From Gemmatimonadales bacterium UBA2982 (lineage in GTDB: Bacteria; Gemmatimonadota; Gemmatimonadetes; Longimicrobiales; Gaopeijiaceae), in NCBI GenBank assembly GCA_002347035.1, contig DEAM01000005.1:131948-195947 (forward strand): DNA of 64,000 nt, written 5' to 3'. The notes below the pieces were generated by a model. That model was given only the letters and a program-made list of their open reading frames with translations. It was not told the DNA's origin and did not search any database. Positions 40,875-50,385 of the stretch are shown piece by piece; the stretch's first letter is position 1; every line of letters starts with the position of its first letter. The translations under genes and the position numbers were made by a program.

Positions 40875-42806
40875 ATGGGTAAAGTCATTGGGATCGACCT
40901 TGGCACCACGAATTCGGTCGTTGCTGTTATGGAAGGCGGCGAACCCGTCGTGATCCCCAACTCAGAAGGTGGCCGCACAACCCCGTCGGTCGTCGCATTC
41001 ACAAAGGACAATGAGCGCTTAGTTGGTCAGGTAGCTCGGCGTCAGGCGATTACCAACCCGGAAAATACAGTCTTTTCTATCAAGCGGTTTATGGGCCGCA
41101 AGCACGATGAGGTACAGGAAGAGGAGAAGCTGGTTCCTTACGATGTCGGCCACGACTCCAGTAGACGTGTCCAAGTCACCGTACCTAACGTCGATAAGAC
41201 GTTTAACCCCCCTGAAATCAGTGCGATGACGCTCCAGAAGATGCGCCAAACCGCAGAAGACTACCTCGGCACGAATGTTAGCCAAGCTGTCATCACTGTA
41301 CCTGCGTACTTCAACGACTCACAGCGGCAAGCCACTAAGGATGCCGGAAAGATCGCCGGTCTTGAGGTATTACGCATCGTTAATGAGCCGACCGCAGCTG
41401 CCCTAGCCTACGGATTGGACAAAAAAACTGAGGAGAAAATTGCGGTTTTCGATCTAGGTGGGGGCACCTATGACATCTCCATACTTGAACTAGGGGATGG
41501 AGTTTTTGAGGTGAAGTCCACTAATGGTGACACCCACCTGGGCGGTGACGATTTCGACCAGCGAATCATCAACTGGCTCGTGGACGAATTCAAGAAAGAT
41601 CAGGGGATTGATCTATCTAAAGACTCCATGGCTTTGCAGCGCCTCAAGGAGGCCGCAGAGAAGGCCAAAATGGAGCTGTCCACAACGATGACATCGGACA
41701 TTAATCTCCCGTTCATCACCGCAACACAGGAAGGTCCCAAGCACCTCAACTACAGTCTCAGTAGAGCCAAATTCGAGCAACTCGTGGATGATCTGATCCA
41801 ACGCACGATTCCACCAATGAAAAAGGCTCTCGAAGACGCTGGGCTCAAGACTAGTGAGATCGACGAAGTCATCCTAGTCGGTGGCTCGACGAGAATTCCT
41901 AAACTGCAAGAGGTCGTGAATAACTTTTTTGGTCAGGAACCACACAAAGGAGTTAATCCAGACGAGGTTGTAGCAGTAGGTGCAGCTATCCAGGGTGGTA
42001 TTCTTGCGGGGGATGTCACTGACGTCCTGTTGCTAGATGTGACCCCACTCTCCATGGGGATTGAGACTCTGGGTGGTGTGATGACCTCCCTGATCGAGAG
42101 AAATACGACGATCCCCACCAAAAAGGCAGAAGTGTTTTCCACAGCTGAAGACAACCAGACAACAGTAGAGATCCATGTCCTACAAGGTGAACGGAAAATG
42201 GCCATCGATAACAAAACGATCGGCAAATTTCAGCTTACCGGCATACCGCCAGCGGCAAGAGGAATGCCTCAGGTTGAGGTGACCTTCGACATTGATGCGA
42301 ACGGCATCCTATTAGTCTCAGCAAAGGATCGTTCGACTGGCAAAGAACAACAGATCCGAATTGAAGCTTCGGATGGGCTTTCTGATGCTGAAATTGATCG
42401 CATGGTTGAAGATGCCGAATCACACGCGGCGGAGGACGAGGAGATCCGGGGCAAAGTCGAAGCCCGAAACCAACTGGATTCCCTCGTCTATCAGGTCCAG
42501 AAAGACACGGAAGAGTGGGGTGACAGTGTCTCTGAAGACACGAAAGAACGCCTTGATCAAGCTCTTGATAGCGCGAGAGAAGCTCTAAAGACAGATGACA
42601 ACGTGGAAATCATGAACTCAGCTCACGATGAGCTAATGCAGAAATTCAGCGCAGCTGGACAAGAAATGTATCAGTCGCAGGCTGCCAATGCAGAAGCGGC
42701 GACCGAAGGTGATGGCCCTGGTACAGAAGAGGCCTCTGCCTCACCCGATCCCAACGACGAAGATGTCTTGGAAGCAGACTACGAAATCGTCGACGAAGAG
42801 CAGTAA
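40875..42806 (+). CDS. dnaK: Chaperone DnaK (Hsp70)
   Basis: DnaK binds exposed hydrophobic peptide segments in an ATP-driven cycle. The 643-aa protein has the three Hsp70 signatures: GIDLGTTNSVVAV at the N-terminus, IAVFDLGGGTYDISILEL, and VILVGGSTRIPKLQEVV. The substrate-binding domain includes VTPLSMGIETLGGV, and the lid ends in an acidic disordered tail (DEDVLEADYEIVDEEQ). GrpE and DnaJ genes are not adjacent here. An AGAGGA site precedes the ATG. Confidence 0.98.
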   Translation: MGKVIGIDLGTTNSVVAVMEGGEPVVIPNSEGGRTTPSVVAFTKDNERLVGQVARRQAITNPENTVFSIKRFMGRKHDEVQEEEKLVPYDVGHDSSRRVQVTVPNVDKTFNPPEISAMTLQKMRQTAEDYLGTNVSQAVITVPAYFNDSQRQATKDAGKIAGLEVLRIVNEPTAAALAYGLDKKTEEKIAVFDLGGGTYDISILELGDGVFEVKSTNGDTHLGGDDFDQRIINWLVDEFKKDQGIDLSKDSMALQRLKEAAEKAKMELSTTMTSDINLPFITATQEGPKHLNYSLSRAKFEQLVDDLIQRTIPPMKKALEDAGLKTSEIDEVILVGGSTRIPKLQEVVNNFFGQEPHKGVNPDEVVAVGAAIQGGILAGDVTDVLLLDVTPLSMGIETLGGVMTSLIERNTTIPTKKAEVFSTAEDNQTTVEIHVLQGERKMAIDNKTIGKFQLTGIPPAARGMPQVEVTFDIDANGILLVSAKDRSTGKEQQIRIEASDGLSDAEIDRMVEDAESHAAEDEEIRGKVEARNQLDSLVYQVQKDTEEWGDSVSEDTKERLDQALDSAREALKTDDNVEIMNSAHDELMQKFSAAGQEMYQSQAANAEAATEGDGPGTEEASASPDPNDEDVLEADYEIVDEEQ

Positions 42807-42824
42807 AGGTTACAGATTATGTGT

Positions 42825-42852
42825 GGGGTCGGTGGTAGAATTCGCCGACCCC
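42825..42852 (+). terminator. Stem-loop after dnaK, possible terminator
   Basis: Arms GGGGTCGG (42825-42832) and CCGACCCC (42845-42852) form an eight-pair GC-rich stem with a 12-base loop, 18 bases after the dnaK stop. It has no T-run after it, so it may stabilise or process the 3-prime end rather than stop RNA polymerase by itself. Confidence 0.5.
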
Positions 42853-42902
42853 GAGGTCGTATTCAGCAACCATGTAGCAAACGTCGGACCTGCGTCCCAT
42901 CT

Positions 42903-42918
42903 TTTCGTGTACACGAAA
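42903..42918. promoter_or_regulatory. Perfect 16-bp palindrome before degP, operator candidate
   Basis: TTTCGTGTACACGAAA reads the same on both strands. It lies about 70 bases before the degP start, in the region where a promoter should be. Such a site is typical of a dimeric regulator binding to DNA. The regulator is unknown. Confidence 0.5.
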
Positions 42919-42985
42919 GGGACGATAGTAGATACGTGTAGCTATTCCTTTCCAGATATATAGAAGTAATTGGGAGGTAGTGTCG

Positions 42986-44530
42986 ATGTACGATCCGCTC
43001 AGAGCGAAAGCCAAGGTGGTCTTTCTTAGTACTGTCGTATGCCTGCTCGGATTGGGCATAGCTAGTGGCCTAGGTTGGACGAGAAAATCTCACGCTATGC
43101 CAACCGTACTTGAATCACCGCAGGTCTTGCCAGAAGCAGTCCAGCCAGCCCTCGATCTTAGCGCTGCATTCACCAACCTCGCAGATGCAGTAACACCATC
43201 TGTGGTGAGAATCGAAAGCAGACGACAAGGCTCTTCAGCGGACAACGGCCAACAAGTACCTGAAGCCTTCCGACGCTTCTTCGACGTTCCCGAAGGTGAG
43301 CCACGCCCTCGAATTAATGGCGGGAGCGGCTTTCTTGTCTCAGCAGACGGTTACATCCTTACCAACAACCACGTAGTGGAAGGCGCAGACGAAGTAACAG
43401 TTTACTTTGCCGACCGACGCTACTTCACTGCTGAAATAGTAGGTGCTGACCCATTTACCGACGTTGCGGTCATAAAGATCGAAACCACTGAAGAGCTTCC
43501 GCATATGTCCATAGGGGACTCGGATGAGATTCGAGTCGGAGAATGGATCCTCGCAATCGGCAACCCTGGTTTTGGTAACTCGGCCCAACTCGATTTCACA
43601 GTCACTGCAGGAATCATCAGTGCGAGAGGCCGGAATGTCTCTCTGCTGCAGAACGATTTGCGCAACGACCCCCGCTTTGGCCAATCACTATCGGGGTATG
43701 CTATCGAGAACTTCATCCAAACGGATGCTGTCATAAACCCTGGTAACTCTGGAGGGCCAATGGTCAACCTCCAGGGACAGGTCGTAGGAATTAATTCTGC
43801 TATCGCTTCAACAACAGGAAGCTACCAGGGTTATGGGTTTGCCATTCCGAGCAACCTAGCCCGTCGTATCATGGAAGATTTGGTCGAGTATGGCATGGTT
43901 CGACGGCCAAGGATTGGTGTGTCGATCACAGATGTGGAGCCGGAAGACGCAGAGGTCTACGGGCTACCATCGGTCTCTGGCGTACTCGTACAGGGCGTTC
44001 AGGAGGACGGTCCCTCGAGAGGTCTCTTGGAGATGGAGGACGTTATAGTAGCCATTGATGGCGAGCCTGTCGGATACGTGGCTGAGCTCCAAGCGAAAAT
44101 CGCTGAACATCGCCCAGGAGACCAAGTCGAAGTCACGATCTACCGGGACGGCAGACCTTCCGATATCTCAGTTGAGCTTGGAGAGGCCCCACTCAATAAC
44201 GCAGCCCCCATTGTCTCAGAACGGACCGCACTGTCAGACGAGCGGCTAGGAATTAACGTCGAACCTCTCGATACAGAACTTGCCGAGGAAATCGGATATG
44301 AAGAGCCAGGTGGCGTAGTCTTACGAGAAGTGGCCCCAGGGAGCCCTGCGGCGCGTAGGTCAGTAGCAGCCTTCGCAGGGCAGAAACTAATCAGGATCAA
44401 TGACGACGAGATCGATAGCCCAGAAGATGTGCGCCAGGCCCTCGACCGGGTGGAAGAAGGACAGATCGTATCATTACATTTTCAGAATCCTGCAGGTATA
44501 GAGCGCGTTGTGAACGTGAGGATGCCGTAG
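42986..44530 (+). CDS. DegP/HtrA-type periplasmic serine protease with two PDZ domains
   Basis: This 514-aa protein degrades or refolds damaged envelope proteins. An N-terminal membrane anchor or signal (VVFLSTVVCLLGLGIASGLG) is followed by the trypsin-like domain with His in LTNNHVVEGAD, Asp in DPFTDVAVIKIE and Ser in NPGNSGGPMVN. Two PDZ domains come after it (PRIGVSITDVEPEDAEV onward, and RLGINVEPLDTELAEEIG onward). I chose ATG 42986 because GGGAGG lies eight bases upstream; GTG 42980 is too close to it. It sits downstream of dnaK and is followed by a strong terminator. Confidence 0.95.
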   Translation: MYDPLRAKAKVVFLSTVVCLLGLGIASGLGWTRKSHAMPTVLESPQVLPEAVQPALDLSAAFTNLADAVTPSVVRIESRRQGSSADNGQQVPEAFRRFFDVPEGEPRPRINGGSGFLVSADGYILTNNHVVEGADEVTVYFADRRYFTAEIVGADPFTDVAVIKIETTEELPHMSIGDSDEIRVGEWILAIGNPGFGNSAQLDFTVTAGIISARGRNVSLLQNDLRNDPRFGQSLSGYAIENFIQTDAVINPGNSGGPMVNLQGQVVGINSAIASTTGSYQGYGFAIPSNLARRIMEDLVEYGMVRRPRIGVSITDVEPEDAEVYGLPSVSGVLVQGVQEDGPSRGLLEMEDVIVAIDGEPVGYVAELQAKIAEHRPGDQVEVTIYRDGRPSDISVELGEAPLNNAAPIVSERTALSDERLGINVEPLDTELAEEIGYEEPGGVVLREVAPGSPAARRSVAAFAGQKLIRINDDEIDSPEDVRQALDRVEEGQIVSLHFQNPAGIERVVNVRMP

Positions 44531-44561
44531 CTAGAGTGTTAGTTCTCACGCCATGAGATTG

Positions 44562-44592
44562 AACCGTGCTTAGGCACGGTTTTATCTTCTTT
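44562..44592 (+). terminator. Rho-independent terminator of degP
   Basis: AACCGTGC (44562-44569) pairs with GCACGGTT (44574-44581) around TTAG, followed by the T-rich tract TTATCTTCTTT. It lies 31 bases after the degP stop and only eight bases before the tRNA gene. Confidence 0.85.
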
Positions 44593-44599
44593 GGCGCTA

Positions 44600-44682
44600 G
44601 CGAAAGTGGCGGAATTGGTAGACGCGCGGGATTTAGGATCCCGTGGCCTCGTGCCGTGGGGGTTCGAGTCCCCCCTTTCGCA
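44600..44682 (+). tRNA. tRNA-Leu (anticodon UAG)
   Basis: The 83-base gene folds into a class II tRNA. The acceptor stem GCGAAAG pairs with CTTTCGC, with discriminator base A. The anticodon stem CGGGA/TCCCG encloses the loop TTTAGGA, giving anticodon TAG, which reads CUN leucine codons. The long variable arm (around GGCCTCGTGCC) and the T arm GGGGGTTCGAGTCCCCC are typical of Leu tRNAs. CCA is not encoded. It lies 34 bases before the tig ATG. Confidence 0.97.
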
Positions 44683-44716
44683 TGTTCTGAATCCACGAAC
44701 CTCCATTGGCTCAGTA

Positions 44717-45979
44717 ATGACTTTAGACCCATCACGCCTAGACGTTTCTGTTCAAGAAAAGGAACGCTGGCATCGACATATGACGGTAACAGTGCCGGCT
44801 GCTGTTGTTCGTGAAGAGGAACAAAAAGCAGCCCGCCAGCTCGCCTCAAAAGCGAAACTAAAGGGCTTTCGCAAGGGACATGTGCCAGCTCGTGTGATTG
44901 AATCCCGGTTTGCTGGAGAGCTTAGAAAGGAAACTCTAGACAAACTCATCAGTGACGCGTACCGACAAGCATTAGCTCGTGAAGAGCTTCGCCCGATTAC
45001 TGAGGGTGCTGTCGAGGACGTTCAGTACAGCCCCGAGGAAGACCTGGTTTTCTCGATCACTTTTGACATAGAACCCGAAATAGAACTAGAAAGGATCGGG
45101 GGATTTACTATAGAGCGCTCTATTCAAGAAATCACTGATGAGCAGGTCCAGGACGCACTAAACCGCATACAAGAACAGAACGGTGTATGGAAACCCGAAG
45201 AGGAAGGAAAGGCGGAAGATGGAAACTTTGTTTCGGTGAAACTTCTGAGACTCGACGAAACAGATGCTGAAATGCGGGATTACGAATTCGTGCTAGGAAA
45301 AGGAGATGCCATCCCGGATATCGAGGCCGCCATCAAGAAGCTTGATGTCGGCAGCGAAAATGACTTTGAAATCTCGTTCCCGAAAAACTTCGACGAGGAA
45401 GACCAGCAGACAGATGAATCCGAACATGTTCGAATTACACTTGTAAGCCGGCGAATTCTCGAACTGCCTGAAATGAACGACGAACTTGCTTCCCAGGTCG
45501 GTGATTTTGAAACGTTCGAAGAGCTTACTGAGAAAGTCCGAGAGGAGATGGAGAAAGAATCAGCGGATCAAGCTGACGCTGTCGTCCGCACCCAACTGTT
45601 GGATCTGGTGGCTGATGCCAACCCATTTGAGATACCTGTATCGATGGTGAATCGCTATATCGATACAATCCTCGGCAACCTCGAGAATATACCTGAAGAG
45701 AAAATTGCTGAGGCACGTCAGCAAGTCGGGTCAGAGGCTGAACGAGCAGTAAAGCGTGCACTCGTTCTTGATCAAATTGCAGAAACACAGGAGCTCCAGG
45801 CCACCTCCGAAGAGGTAGACGCTCGAGTTGAGGAGATCGCGGAGGCAAATGACGCGACTGCCGCGCAGGTATATGCGAGCCTTCAGAAGGCTGGCCGACT
45901 CGAGCCATTGGAACGAAATCTAACAGAAATGAAAGTATTTGAGTTTCTACAGGAACAGTCGGAGATCACCACACTATGA
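44717..45979 (+). CDS. tig: Trigger factor
   Basis: Trigger factor is the ribosome-bound chaperone and prolyl isomerase that first meets new chains. The 420-aa protein has the N-terminal ribosome-binding signature (SKAKLKGFRKGHVPARVIESRF, seen as KGFRKGHVPARV), the PPIase domain around NFVSVKLLRLDETDAEMRDYEF and a long helical C-terminus. I start at ATG 44717, because upstream codons fall in the tRNA gene. Ribosome site is weak. The stop overlaps clpP (ATGA). The tig-clpP-clpX order is widely conserved. Confidence 0.95.
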   Translation: MTLDPSRLDVSVQEKERWHRHMTVTVPAAVVREEEQKAARQLASKAKLKGFRKGHVPARVIESRFAGELRKETLDKLISDAYRQALAREELRPITEGAVEDVQYSPEEDLVFSITFDIEPEIELERIGGFTIERSIQEITDEQVQDALNRIQEQNGVWKPEEEGKAEDGNFVSVKLLRLDETDAEMRDYEFVLGKGDAIPDIEAAIKKLDVGSENDFEISFPKNFDEEDQQTDESEHVRITLVSRRILELPEMNDELASQVGDFETFEELTEKVREEMEKESADQADAVVRTQLLDLVADANPFEIPVSMVNRYIDTILGNLENIPEEKIAEARQQVGSEAERAVKRALVLDQIAETQELQATSEEVDARVEEIAEANDATAAQVYASLQKAGRLEPLERNLTEMKVFEFLQEQSEITTL

Positions 45980-46611
45980 CGATCTACCCCCCGTACGTCA
46001 TCGAACGAACCAGCCGAGGCGAGAGAAGCTACGATATCTTCAGTCGGCTTCTCATGGACCGGATCGTATTCCTGGGCACTGGGATCGATGACAATGTTGC
46101 TAACATTATCGTTGCCCAACTTCTCTTTCTGGACGCTGAGGACCCGGAAAGAGACATCTTCATGTACATCAATTCACCGGGTGGGAGTGTTTACGCGGGG
46201 TTGGCAATCTACGACACGATACAGCATTTACGCGCCCCAGTGTCGACCTTCTGCGTAGGCATGGCAGCATCTATGGGGGCAGTGCTTTTAACCGCTGGTG
46301 CTAAGGGGAAACGAAATGCGCTACCAAACTCGCGCATTATGATCCATCAACCATCTGGTGGATATCATGGGTCAGCCGCTGACGTTGAGGTCGCTGCAAA
46401 AGAGATCCTCCACATCCGAGAAAAGTTGAACCATATAATCGCCGACCACACCGGCCAAAGCGTCGACAAAATCTCCGAAGATGTCGACCGTGACCGGTTT
46501 ATGAGTCCAGCTGAAGCGGTAGACTACGGACTGATTGACAGCGTATTAGAGGGTCCCGTACAGACCACGGAAAGCAAACCTGCTGATTCGGACACGCCGG
46601 AGGCATCATGA
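45976..46611 (+). CDS. clpP: ATP-dependent Clp protease proteolytic subunit
   Basis: ClpP is the 14-subunit chamber protease. The 211-aa protein has the N-terminal IERTSRGERSYDIFSRLL, the nucleophile in GMAASMGAVLL, the catalytic His in SRIMIHQPSGGYHG and the Asp in EDVDRDRFMSPAEA. No propeptide processing site is needed; the loop GTGIDDNVANIIVAQLL is standard. It overlaps tig and clpX by four bases each. Confidence 0.97.
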   Translation: MTIYPPYVIERTSRGERSYDIFSRLLMDRIVFLGTGIDDNVANIIVAQLLFLDAEDPERDIFMYINSPGGSVYAGLAIYDTIQHLRAPVSTFCVGMAASMGAVLLTAGAKGKRNALPNSRIMIHQPSGGYHGSAADVEVAAKEILHIREKLNHIIADHTGQSVDKISEDVDRDRFMSPAEAVDYGLIDSVLEGPVQTTESKPADSDTPEAS

Positions 46612-47846
46612 GCAGCGATAAGAATCTTCGTTGCAGCTTTTGCGGAAAATCCAAGGAGAGTGTGAAAAAATTCATCTCTGGGCCAAACGTTTATATCTGC
46701 AATGAATGCGTGTCCCTCTGTAATGAGATTCTGGCAGAAGAACAAGAACGAGAAACTCAGGAACAGGAACAGGTCGTACCAAGTCCCACTCCGGAAGAGA
46801 TTAAAACTGTCCTTGATCAGTATGTAATCGGTCAAGAACTGGCTAAGCGCTCACTCTGCGTGTCTGTCTACAACCACTACAAACGGGTGAGGAATCAGGG
46901 TGTGCTTGACGAAGTAGAGATCGACAAAGCAAACATCCTTTTGATGGGACCAACTGGTGTTGGAAAGACACTGCTTGCACAGACGCTCGCTAGGACCTTA
47001 CATGTCCCATTTACCATAGCGGATGCGACTACGCTCACTGAAGCGGGTTATGTGGGAGAGGACGTTGAAAACATCCTCGTGAGACTCCTTCAAGCAGCTG
47101 ACTTCAACGTTGCTGAGTGTGAGCGCGGCATCGTATACATCGACGAGATAGACAAGATCGCCCGCAAGTCTGAAAACCCCTCTATCACACGGGATGTATC
47201 AGGAGAAGGTGTGCAGCAGGCCTTACTTAAGATCCTCGAGGGCACAATCGCGAGCGTTCCTCCCCAAGGGGGGCGGAAACATCCGCAGCAGGAGTATATC
47301 CAGATAAACACTCGAAATATTCTCTTTATCTGTGGAGGGGCTTTCGATGGTCTTGAGGGGATCGTCGAAGGCCGCATTGGCAAGCGCCGTATAGGCTTTG
47401 CGGGTGGTGAGGCAGAGGCTGCGGAAGGGAATATATTAGAGCACGTCGAGCCGGAAGATCTGCAGCGGTATGGCCTAATCCCGGAGATTGTCGGACGACT
47501 CCCGGTAACTGTCCACCTTGAGAAGTTGGATGAGGAAGCCCTCATTAGAATTCTTCAAGAGCCGAAAAATGCTCTTGTAAAACAATACGGAAAGATGTTC
47601 GAACTCGAGGGGATCGACCTGATTTTTGAGCCCGCAGCGATCCATGCGATCGCCAAGAAAACTCTAGAGAGAGGCACAGGAGCACGCGGCTTACGCTCCA
47701 TCATTGAGTCAATCATGCGAGAGGTGATGTTTGAGGTCCCGTCTCGTAGTGACGTTGACAAGGTTGTGGTCACGGAAGAATCAATCGAACGAGCCGTCAC
47801 TCCCCTCTTGGTACTTCACCCGGAAACACACAAACTTGAAGCCTAG
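46608..47846 (+). CDS. clpX: Clp protease ATP-binding subunit ClpX
   Basis: ClpX unfolds substrates and feeds ClpP. The 412-aa protein has the N-terminal C4 zinc finger (CSFCGK and CNECVSLC), Walker A GPTGVGKTLLAQTLART, Walker B IVYIDEIDKIA, sensor elements, and the IGF docking loop in KRRIGFAGG that contacts ClpP. The C-terminal lid ends in the usual helical domain. It overlaps clpP and is followed by lon after 118 bp. Confidence 0.97.
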   Translation: MSSDKNLRCSFCGKSKESVKKFISGPNVYICNECVSLCNEILAEEQERETQEQEQVVPSPTPEEIKTVLDQYVIGQELAKRSLCVSVYNHYKRVRNQGVLDEVEIDKANILLMGPTGVGKTLLAQTLARTLHVPFTIADATTLTEAGYVGEDVENILVRLLQAADFNVAECERGIVYIDEIDKIARKSENPSITRDVSGEGVQQALLKILEGTIASVPPQGGRKHPQQEYIQINTRNILFICGGAFDGLEGIVEGRIGKRRIGFAGGEAEAAEGNILEHVEPEDLQRYGLIPEIVGRLPVTVHLEKLDEEALIRILQEPKNALVKQYGKMFELEGIDLIFEPAAIHAIAKKTLERGTGARGLRSIIESIMREVMFEVPSRSDVDKVVVTEESIERAVTPLLVLHPETHKLEA

Positions 47847-47860
47847 CCAATGCGGATTAA

Positions 47861-47876
47861 TGTCGCCTGGGCGACA
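47861..47876 (+). terminator. Weak hairpin after clpX
   Basis: TGTCGC (47861-47866) and GCGACA (47871-47876) pair around CTGG, 14 bases after the clpX stop. The following ATCTTCTC tract has some T but is not a strong U-run, so partial termination before lon is possible. Confidence 0.4.
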
Positions 47877-47964
47877 ATCTTCTCAAGCAAAGCGTTCGGC
47901 TATCAGGATCCCTGTTCTCCGAGGATAGGTCGGCTTAGGATACGCCCTAGACGAATCTTAGTTT

Positions 47965-50385
47965 GTGAGGCGTATGGCGATCCTGGCTAGGGCTGAAGAC
48001 AAAGTCGAGCTACCTGATCGGCTTCCGGTGGTCGCATTAAGAGACCTCGTCTTCTTTCCCTATATCGTACTCCCGATCCTAATCGGTCGACGTCGATCAA
48101 TAGCAGCGCTGGAAGAAGCACATAACACAAACAACCTGGTTTTGCTCGTTGCACAAAAGGATCCAGGTATTGATGATCCGGGCAGTTCCGATTTGTTTCG
48201 GGTGGGTACCGTCGCGCGGCTCATACAGGTCTCAAAGCTTCCCGATGGAACATCTAGAGTAGCACTAGAAGGCATCGGACGGGTTAGAATCCGACGCCTA
48301 ACAACTACAACAGAGGCCCTGAGAGCGTCTGTTGTGCCGCTGGTGCCGAAAGAAGCGGAGCCCGAAGGCACAACTCCAGATCATATGGCCTCCATATCCC
48401 GCTCTCTCACTGGGCTCTACGGGGAATACGCTCGCTTACACGAACGGATTCCAGAAGAGAGCTCAGGAGTCCTCTCAGCAGAAGGAGACCTCGTCCGCTT
48501 TGCCCACCTGGTATCTGGACATCTCATCTTGCCGGCACAGGAAAAGCAAGAGGTCCTTGAGACTAAAGACTTAAGGGCTCAGCTAGATATACTTAGAGAA
48601 ATTCTAGTGCGTGAGGTTGAAATCCTCCGGATCGAAAGAAAGCTCGACCGTCAGATACAGCTTCAACTGGGTGGGAAGAAAGCCTTCGGTTTAGGGCATG
48701 AGTCTAAGGACCTTGGTGTAAAGTCCCCACAGGATGAGACTGACGAGTGGACAGAAATCGAAGATGTCATCAACAAAGCCAGTCTTCCTCCGCACGCTGG
48801 CACTCGGGCTGAGAAGGAGCTCAGCAGACTCAGGAAATTAAATCCTGTTGCTCCAGAAGCGGCTGTGATCCGGACTCACTTGGATTGGATCACCTCCTTG
48901 CCGTGGAGTGCTCGCTCCCAGGATAGTGTCGACGTAAAAAGGGCCGCGTCTGTGCTTGAGTTAGCACACTTCGGACTAGGAGAGGTCAAGGAACGCATAC
49001 TCGATCATGTAGCTGTGCTCTCCCTTGTCCAAGATATGAGGGGCCCCATCCTATGTTTAGTCGGGCCACCCGGTGTTGGTAAAACATCCCTAGGGCGGAG
49101 CATCGCCGATGCCCTAGAGCGAGAATTTGTGAGAGTCAGTTTGGGCGGCGTTCGAGATGAAGCTGAGATAAGAGGGCACCGTCGCACGTACGTTGGAGCC
49201 CTGCCCGGTCGAATTATCCAGGGAATGCGACGCAGTGGAACACGTAACCCTGTGTTCCTTTTAGATGAAGTAGATAAGCTAGCACGTGACTTCCATGGTG
49301 ATCCCGGAGCTGCCCTCTTGGAAGTCCTAGACCCTGAACAGAACCGCGCATTTACTGACCACTACTTGGAGCTTGAGTTTGATCTGTCGGATGTACTCTT
49401 TGTCGCCACAGCTAACACCCTACAAGGCATTCCTGAACCCCTCCGAGATCGGATGGAAGTCATTCGACTCCCAGGTTACCTGGATACAGAGAAACGAGAA
49501 ATCGCCTCACGCTTCTTGTGGCCACGCCAAGCAGAACGCCATGGGCTCGAGGAGGTTCATCCTGAACTCTCGTTTGGAGCGGTCCATGACATCATTGAGC
49601 GCTACACGCGGGAAGCTGGAGTTCGAGAACTGGAGCGTCGGCTTTCACGGATTGCCAGAAAGCTCGCACGCGGTGTTGCCAGTGGCGAAAAGATCAATGC
49701 GGTAATCGACGTGGATGACCTCAAGGAACTTTTGGGGCCGCCTCCGTACCAACCACCCGATCGTGATAAAGATGGCGAGCGCGTGGGCATCGCGAATGGA
49801 CTAGCATGGACTGCATCCGGAGGAGAAGTCCTGGATGTTGAGGTAGCTATAGTCCCAGGAGCCGGGAACGTCCGACTTACTGGAACCTTAGGCGAGGTTA
49901 TGAAAGAGTCCGCTCAGGCTGCGGTTACATACGCACGCTCTCGTGCAAAACTCCTCGGGCTTGAGCCACTCTTTCAAGATAAAGTGGATATCCACATCCA
50001 CATTCCAGAAGGTGCGACCCCTAAGGATGGGCCATCGGCCGGAATCACAATTGCAGTAGCACTGATCTCCGCCCTCACGGGCACTCCGACCCGGGCAGAT
50101 GTTGCGATGACTGGTGAGATCACGCTACGGGGACGCGTCCTCGGTGTTGGAGGTGTTAAGGAAAAAGCTGTAGCTGCCCTGCGCAGTGGAATGAGGAGAG
50201 TCGTACTACCTACAGCAAACGTCAGTGACCTCGAGCTACTTCCGCAGGAAGTACGTGAACAAGTGGTGTTTGATCTTGTGCGGACAATGGACGAAGTGAT
50301 GAACGCTGTGCTTGTTCAGAGCCCACTTCATGTGGGTCAGCCCGCGCTGGAAACCGGGGTGGGGGTGTCCGTCTCGCACGGATGA
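47965..50385 (+). CDS. lon: ATP-dependent protease Lon
   Basis: Lon degrades misfolded and regulatory proteins. The 806-aa protein has the N-terminal LON domain (LPVVALRDLVFFPYIVLPI), a coiled-coil segment, the AAA+ domain with Walker A GPPGVGKTSLGRSIA and Walker B FLLDEVDKLA, and the C-terminal serine-lysine protease with PKDGPSAGITIAVALIS (Ser) and GGVKEKAVAALRSG (Lys). The start is GTG 47965 or ATG 47974. The stop overlaps engB (ATGA). It completes a dnaK-to-lon stress block. Confidence 0.96.
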   Translation: MRRMAILARAEDKVELPDRLPVVALRDLVFFPYIVLPILIGRRRSIAALEEAHNTNNLVLLVAQKDPGIDDPGSSDLFRVGTVARLIQVSKLPDGTSRVALEGIGRVRIRRLTTTTEALRASVVPLVPKEAEPEGTTPDHMASISRSLTGLYGEYARLHERIPEESSGVLSAEGDLVRFAHLVSGHLILPAQEKQEVLETKDLRAQLDILREILVREVEILRIERKLDRQIQLQLGGKKAFGLGHESKDLGVKSPQDETDEWTEIEDVINKASLPPHAGTRAEKELSRLRKLNPVAPEAAVIRTHLDWITSLPWSARSQDSVDVKRAASVLELAHFGLGEVKERILDHVAVLSLVQDMRGPILCLVGPPGVGKTSLGRSIADALEREFVRVSLGGVRDEAEIRGHRRTYVGALPGRIIQGMRRSGTRNPVFLLDEVDKLARDFHGDPGAALLEVLDPEQNRAFTDHYLELEFDLSDVLFVATANTLQGIPEPLRDRMEVIRLPGYLDTEKREIASRFLWPRQAERHGLEEVHPELSFGAVHDIIERYTREAGVRELERRLSRIARKLARGVASGEKINAVIDVDDLKELLGPPPYQPPDRDKDGERVGIANGLAWTASGGEVLDVEVAIVPGAGNVRLTGTLGEVMKESAQAAVTYARSRAKLLGLEPLFQDKVDIHIHIPEGATPKDGPSAGITIAVALISALTGTPTRADVAMTGEITLRGRVLGVGGVKEKAVAALRSGMRRVVLPTANVSDLELLPQEVREQVVFDLVRTMDEVMNAVLVQSPLHVGQPALETGVGVSVSHG

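Noticed and set aside
44591..44716. Upstream extension of the trigger factor frame
   Set aside because: The in-frame codons run through the tRNA-Leu gene and its flank. The conserved protein begins at ATG 44717.
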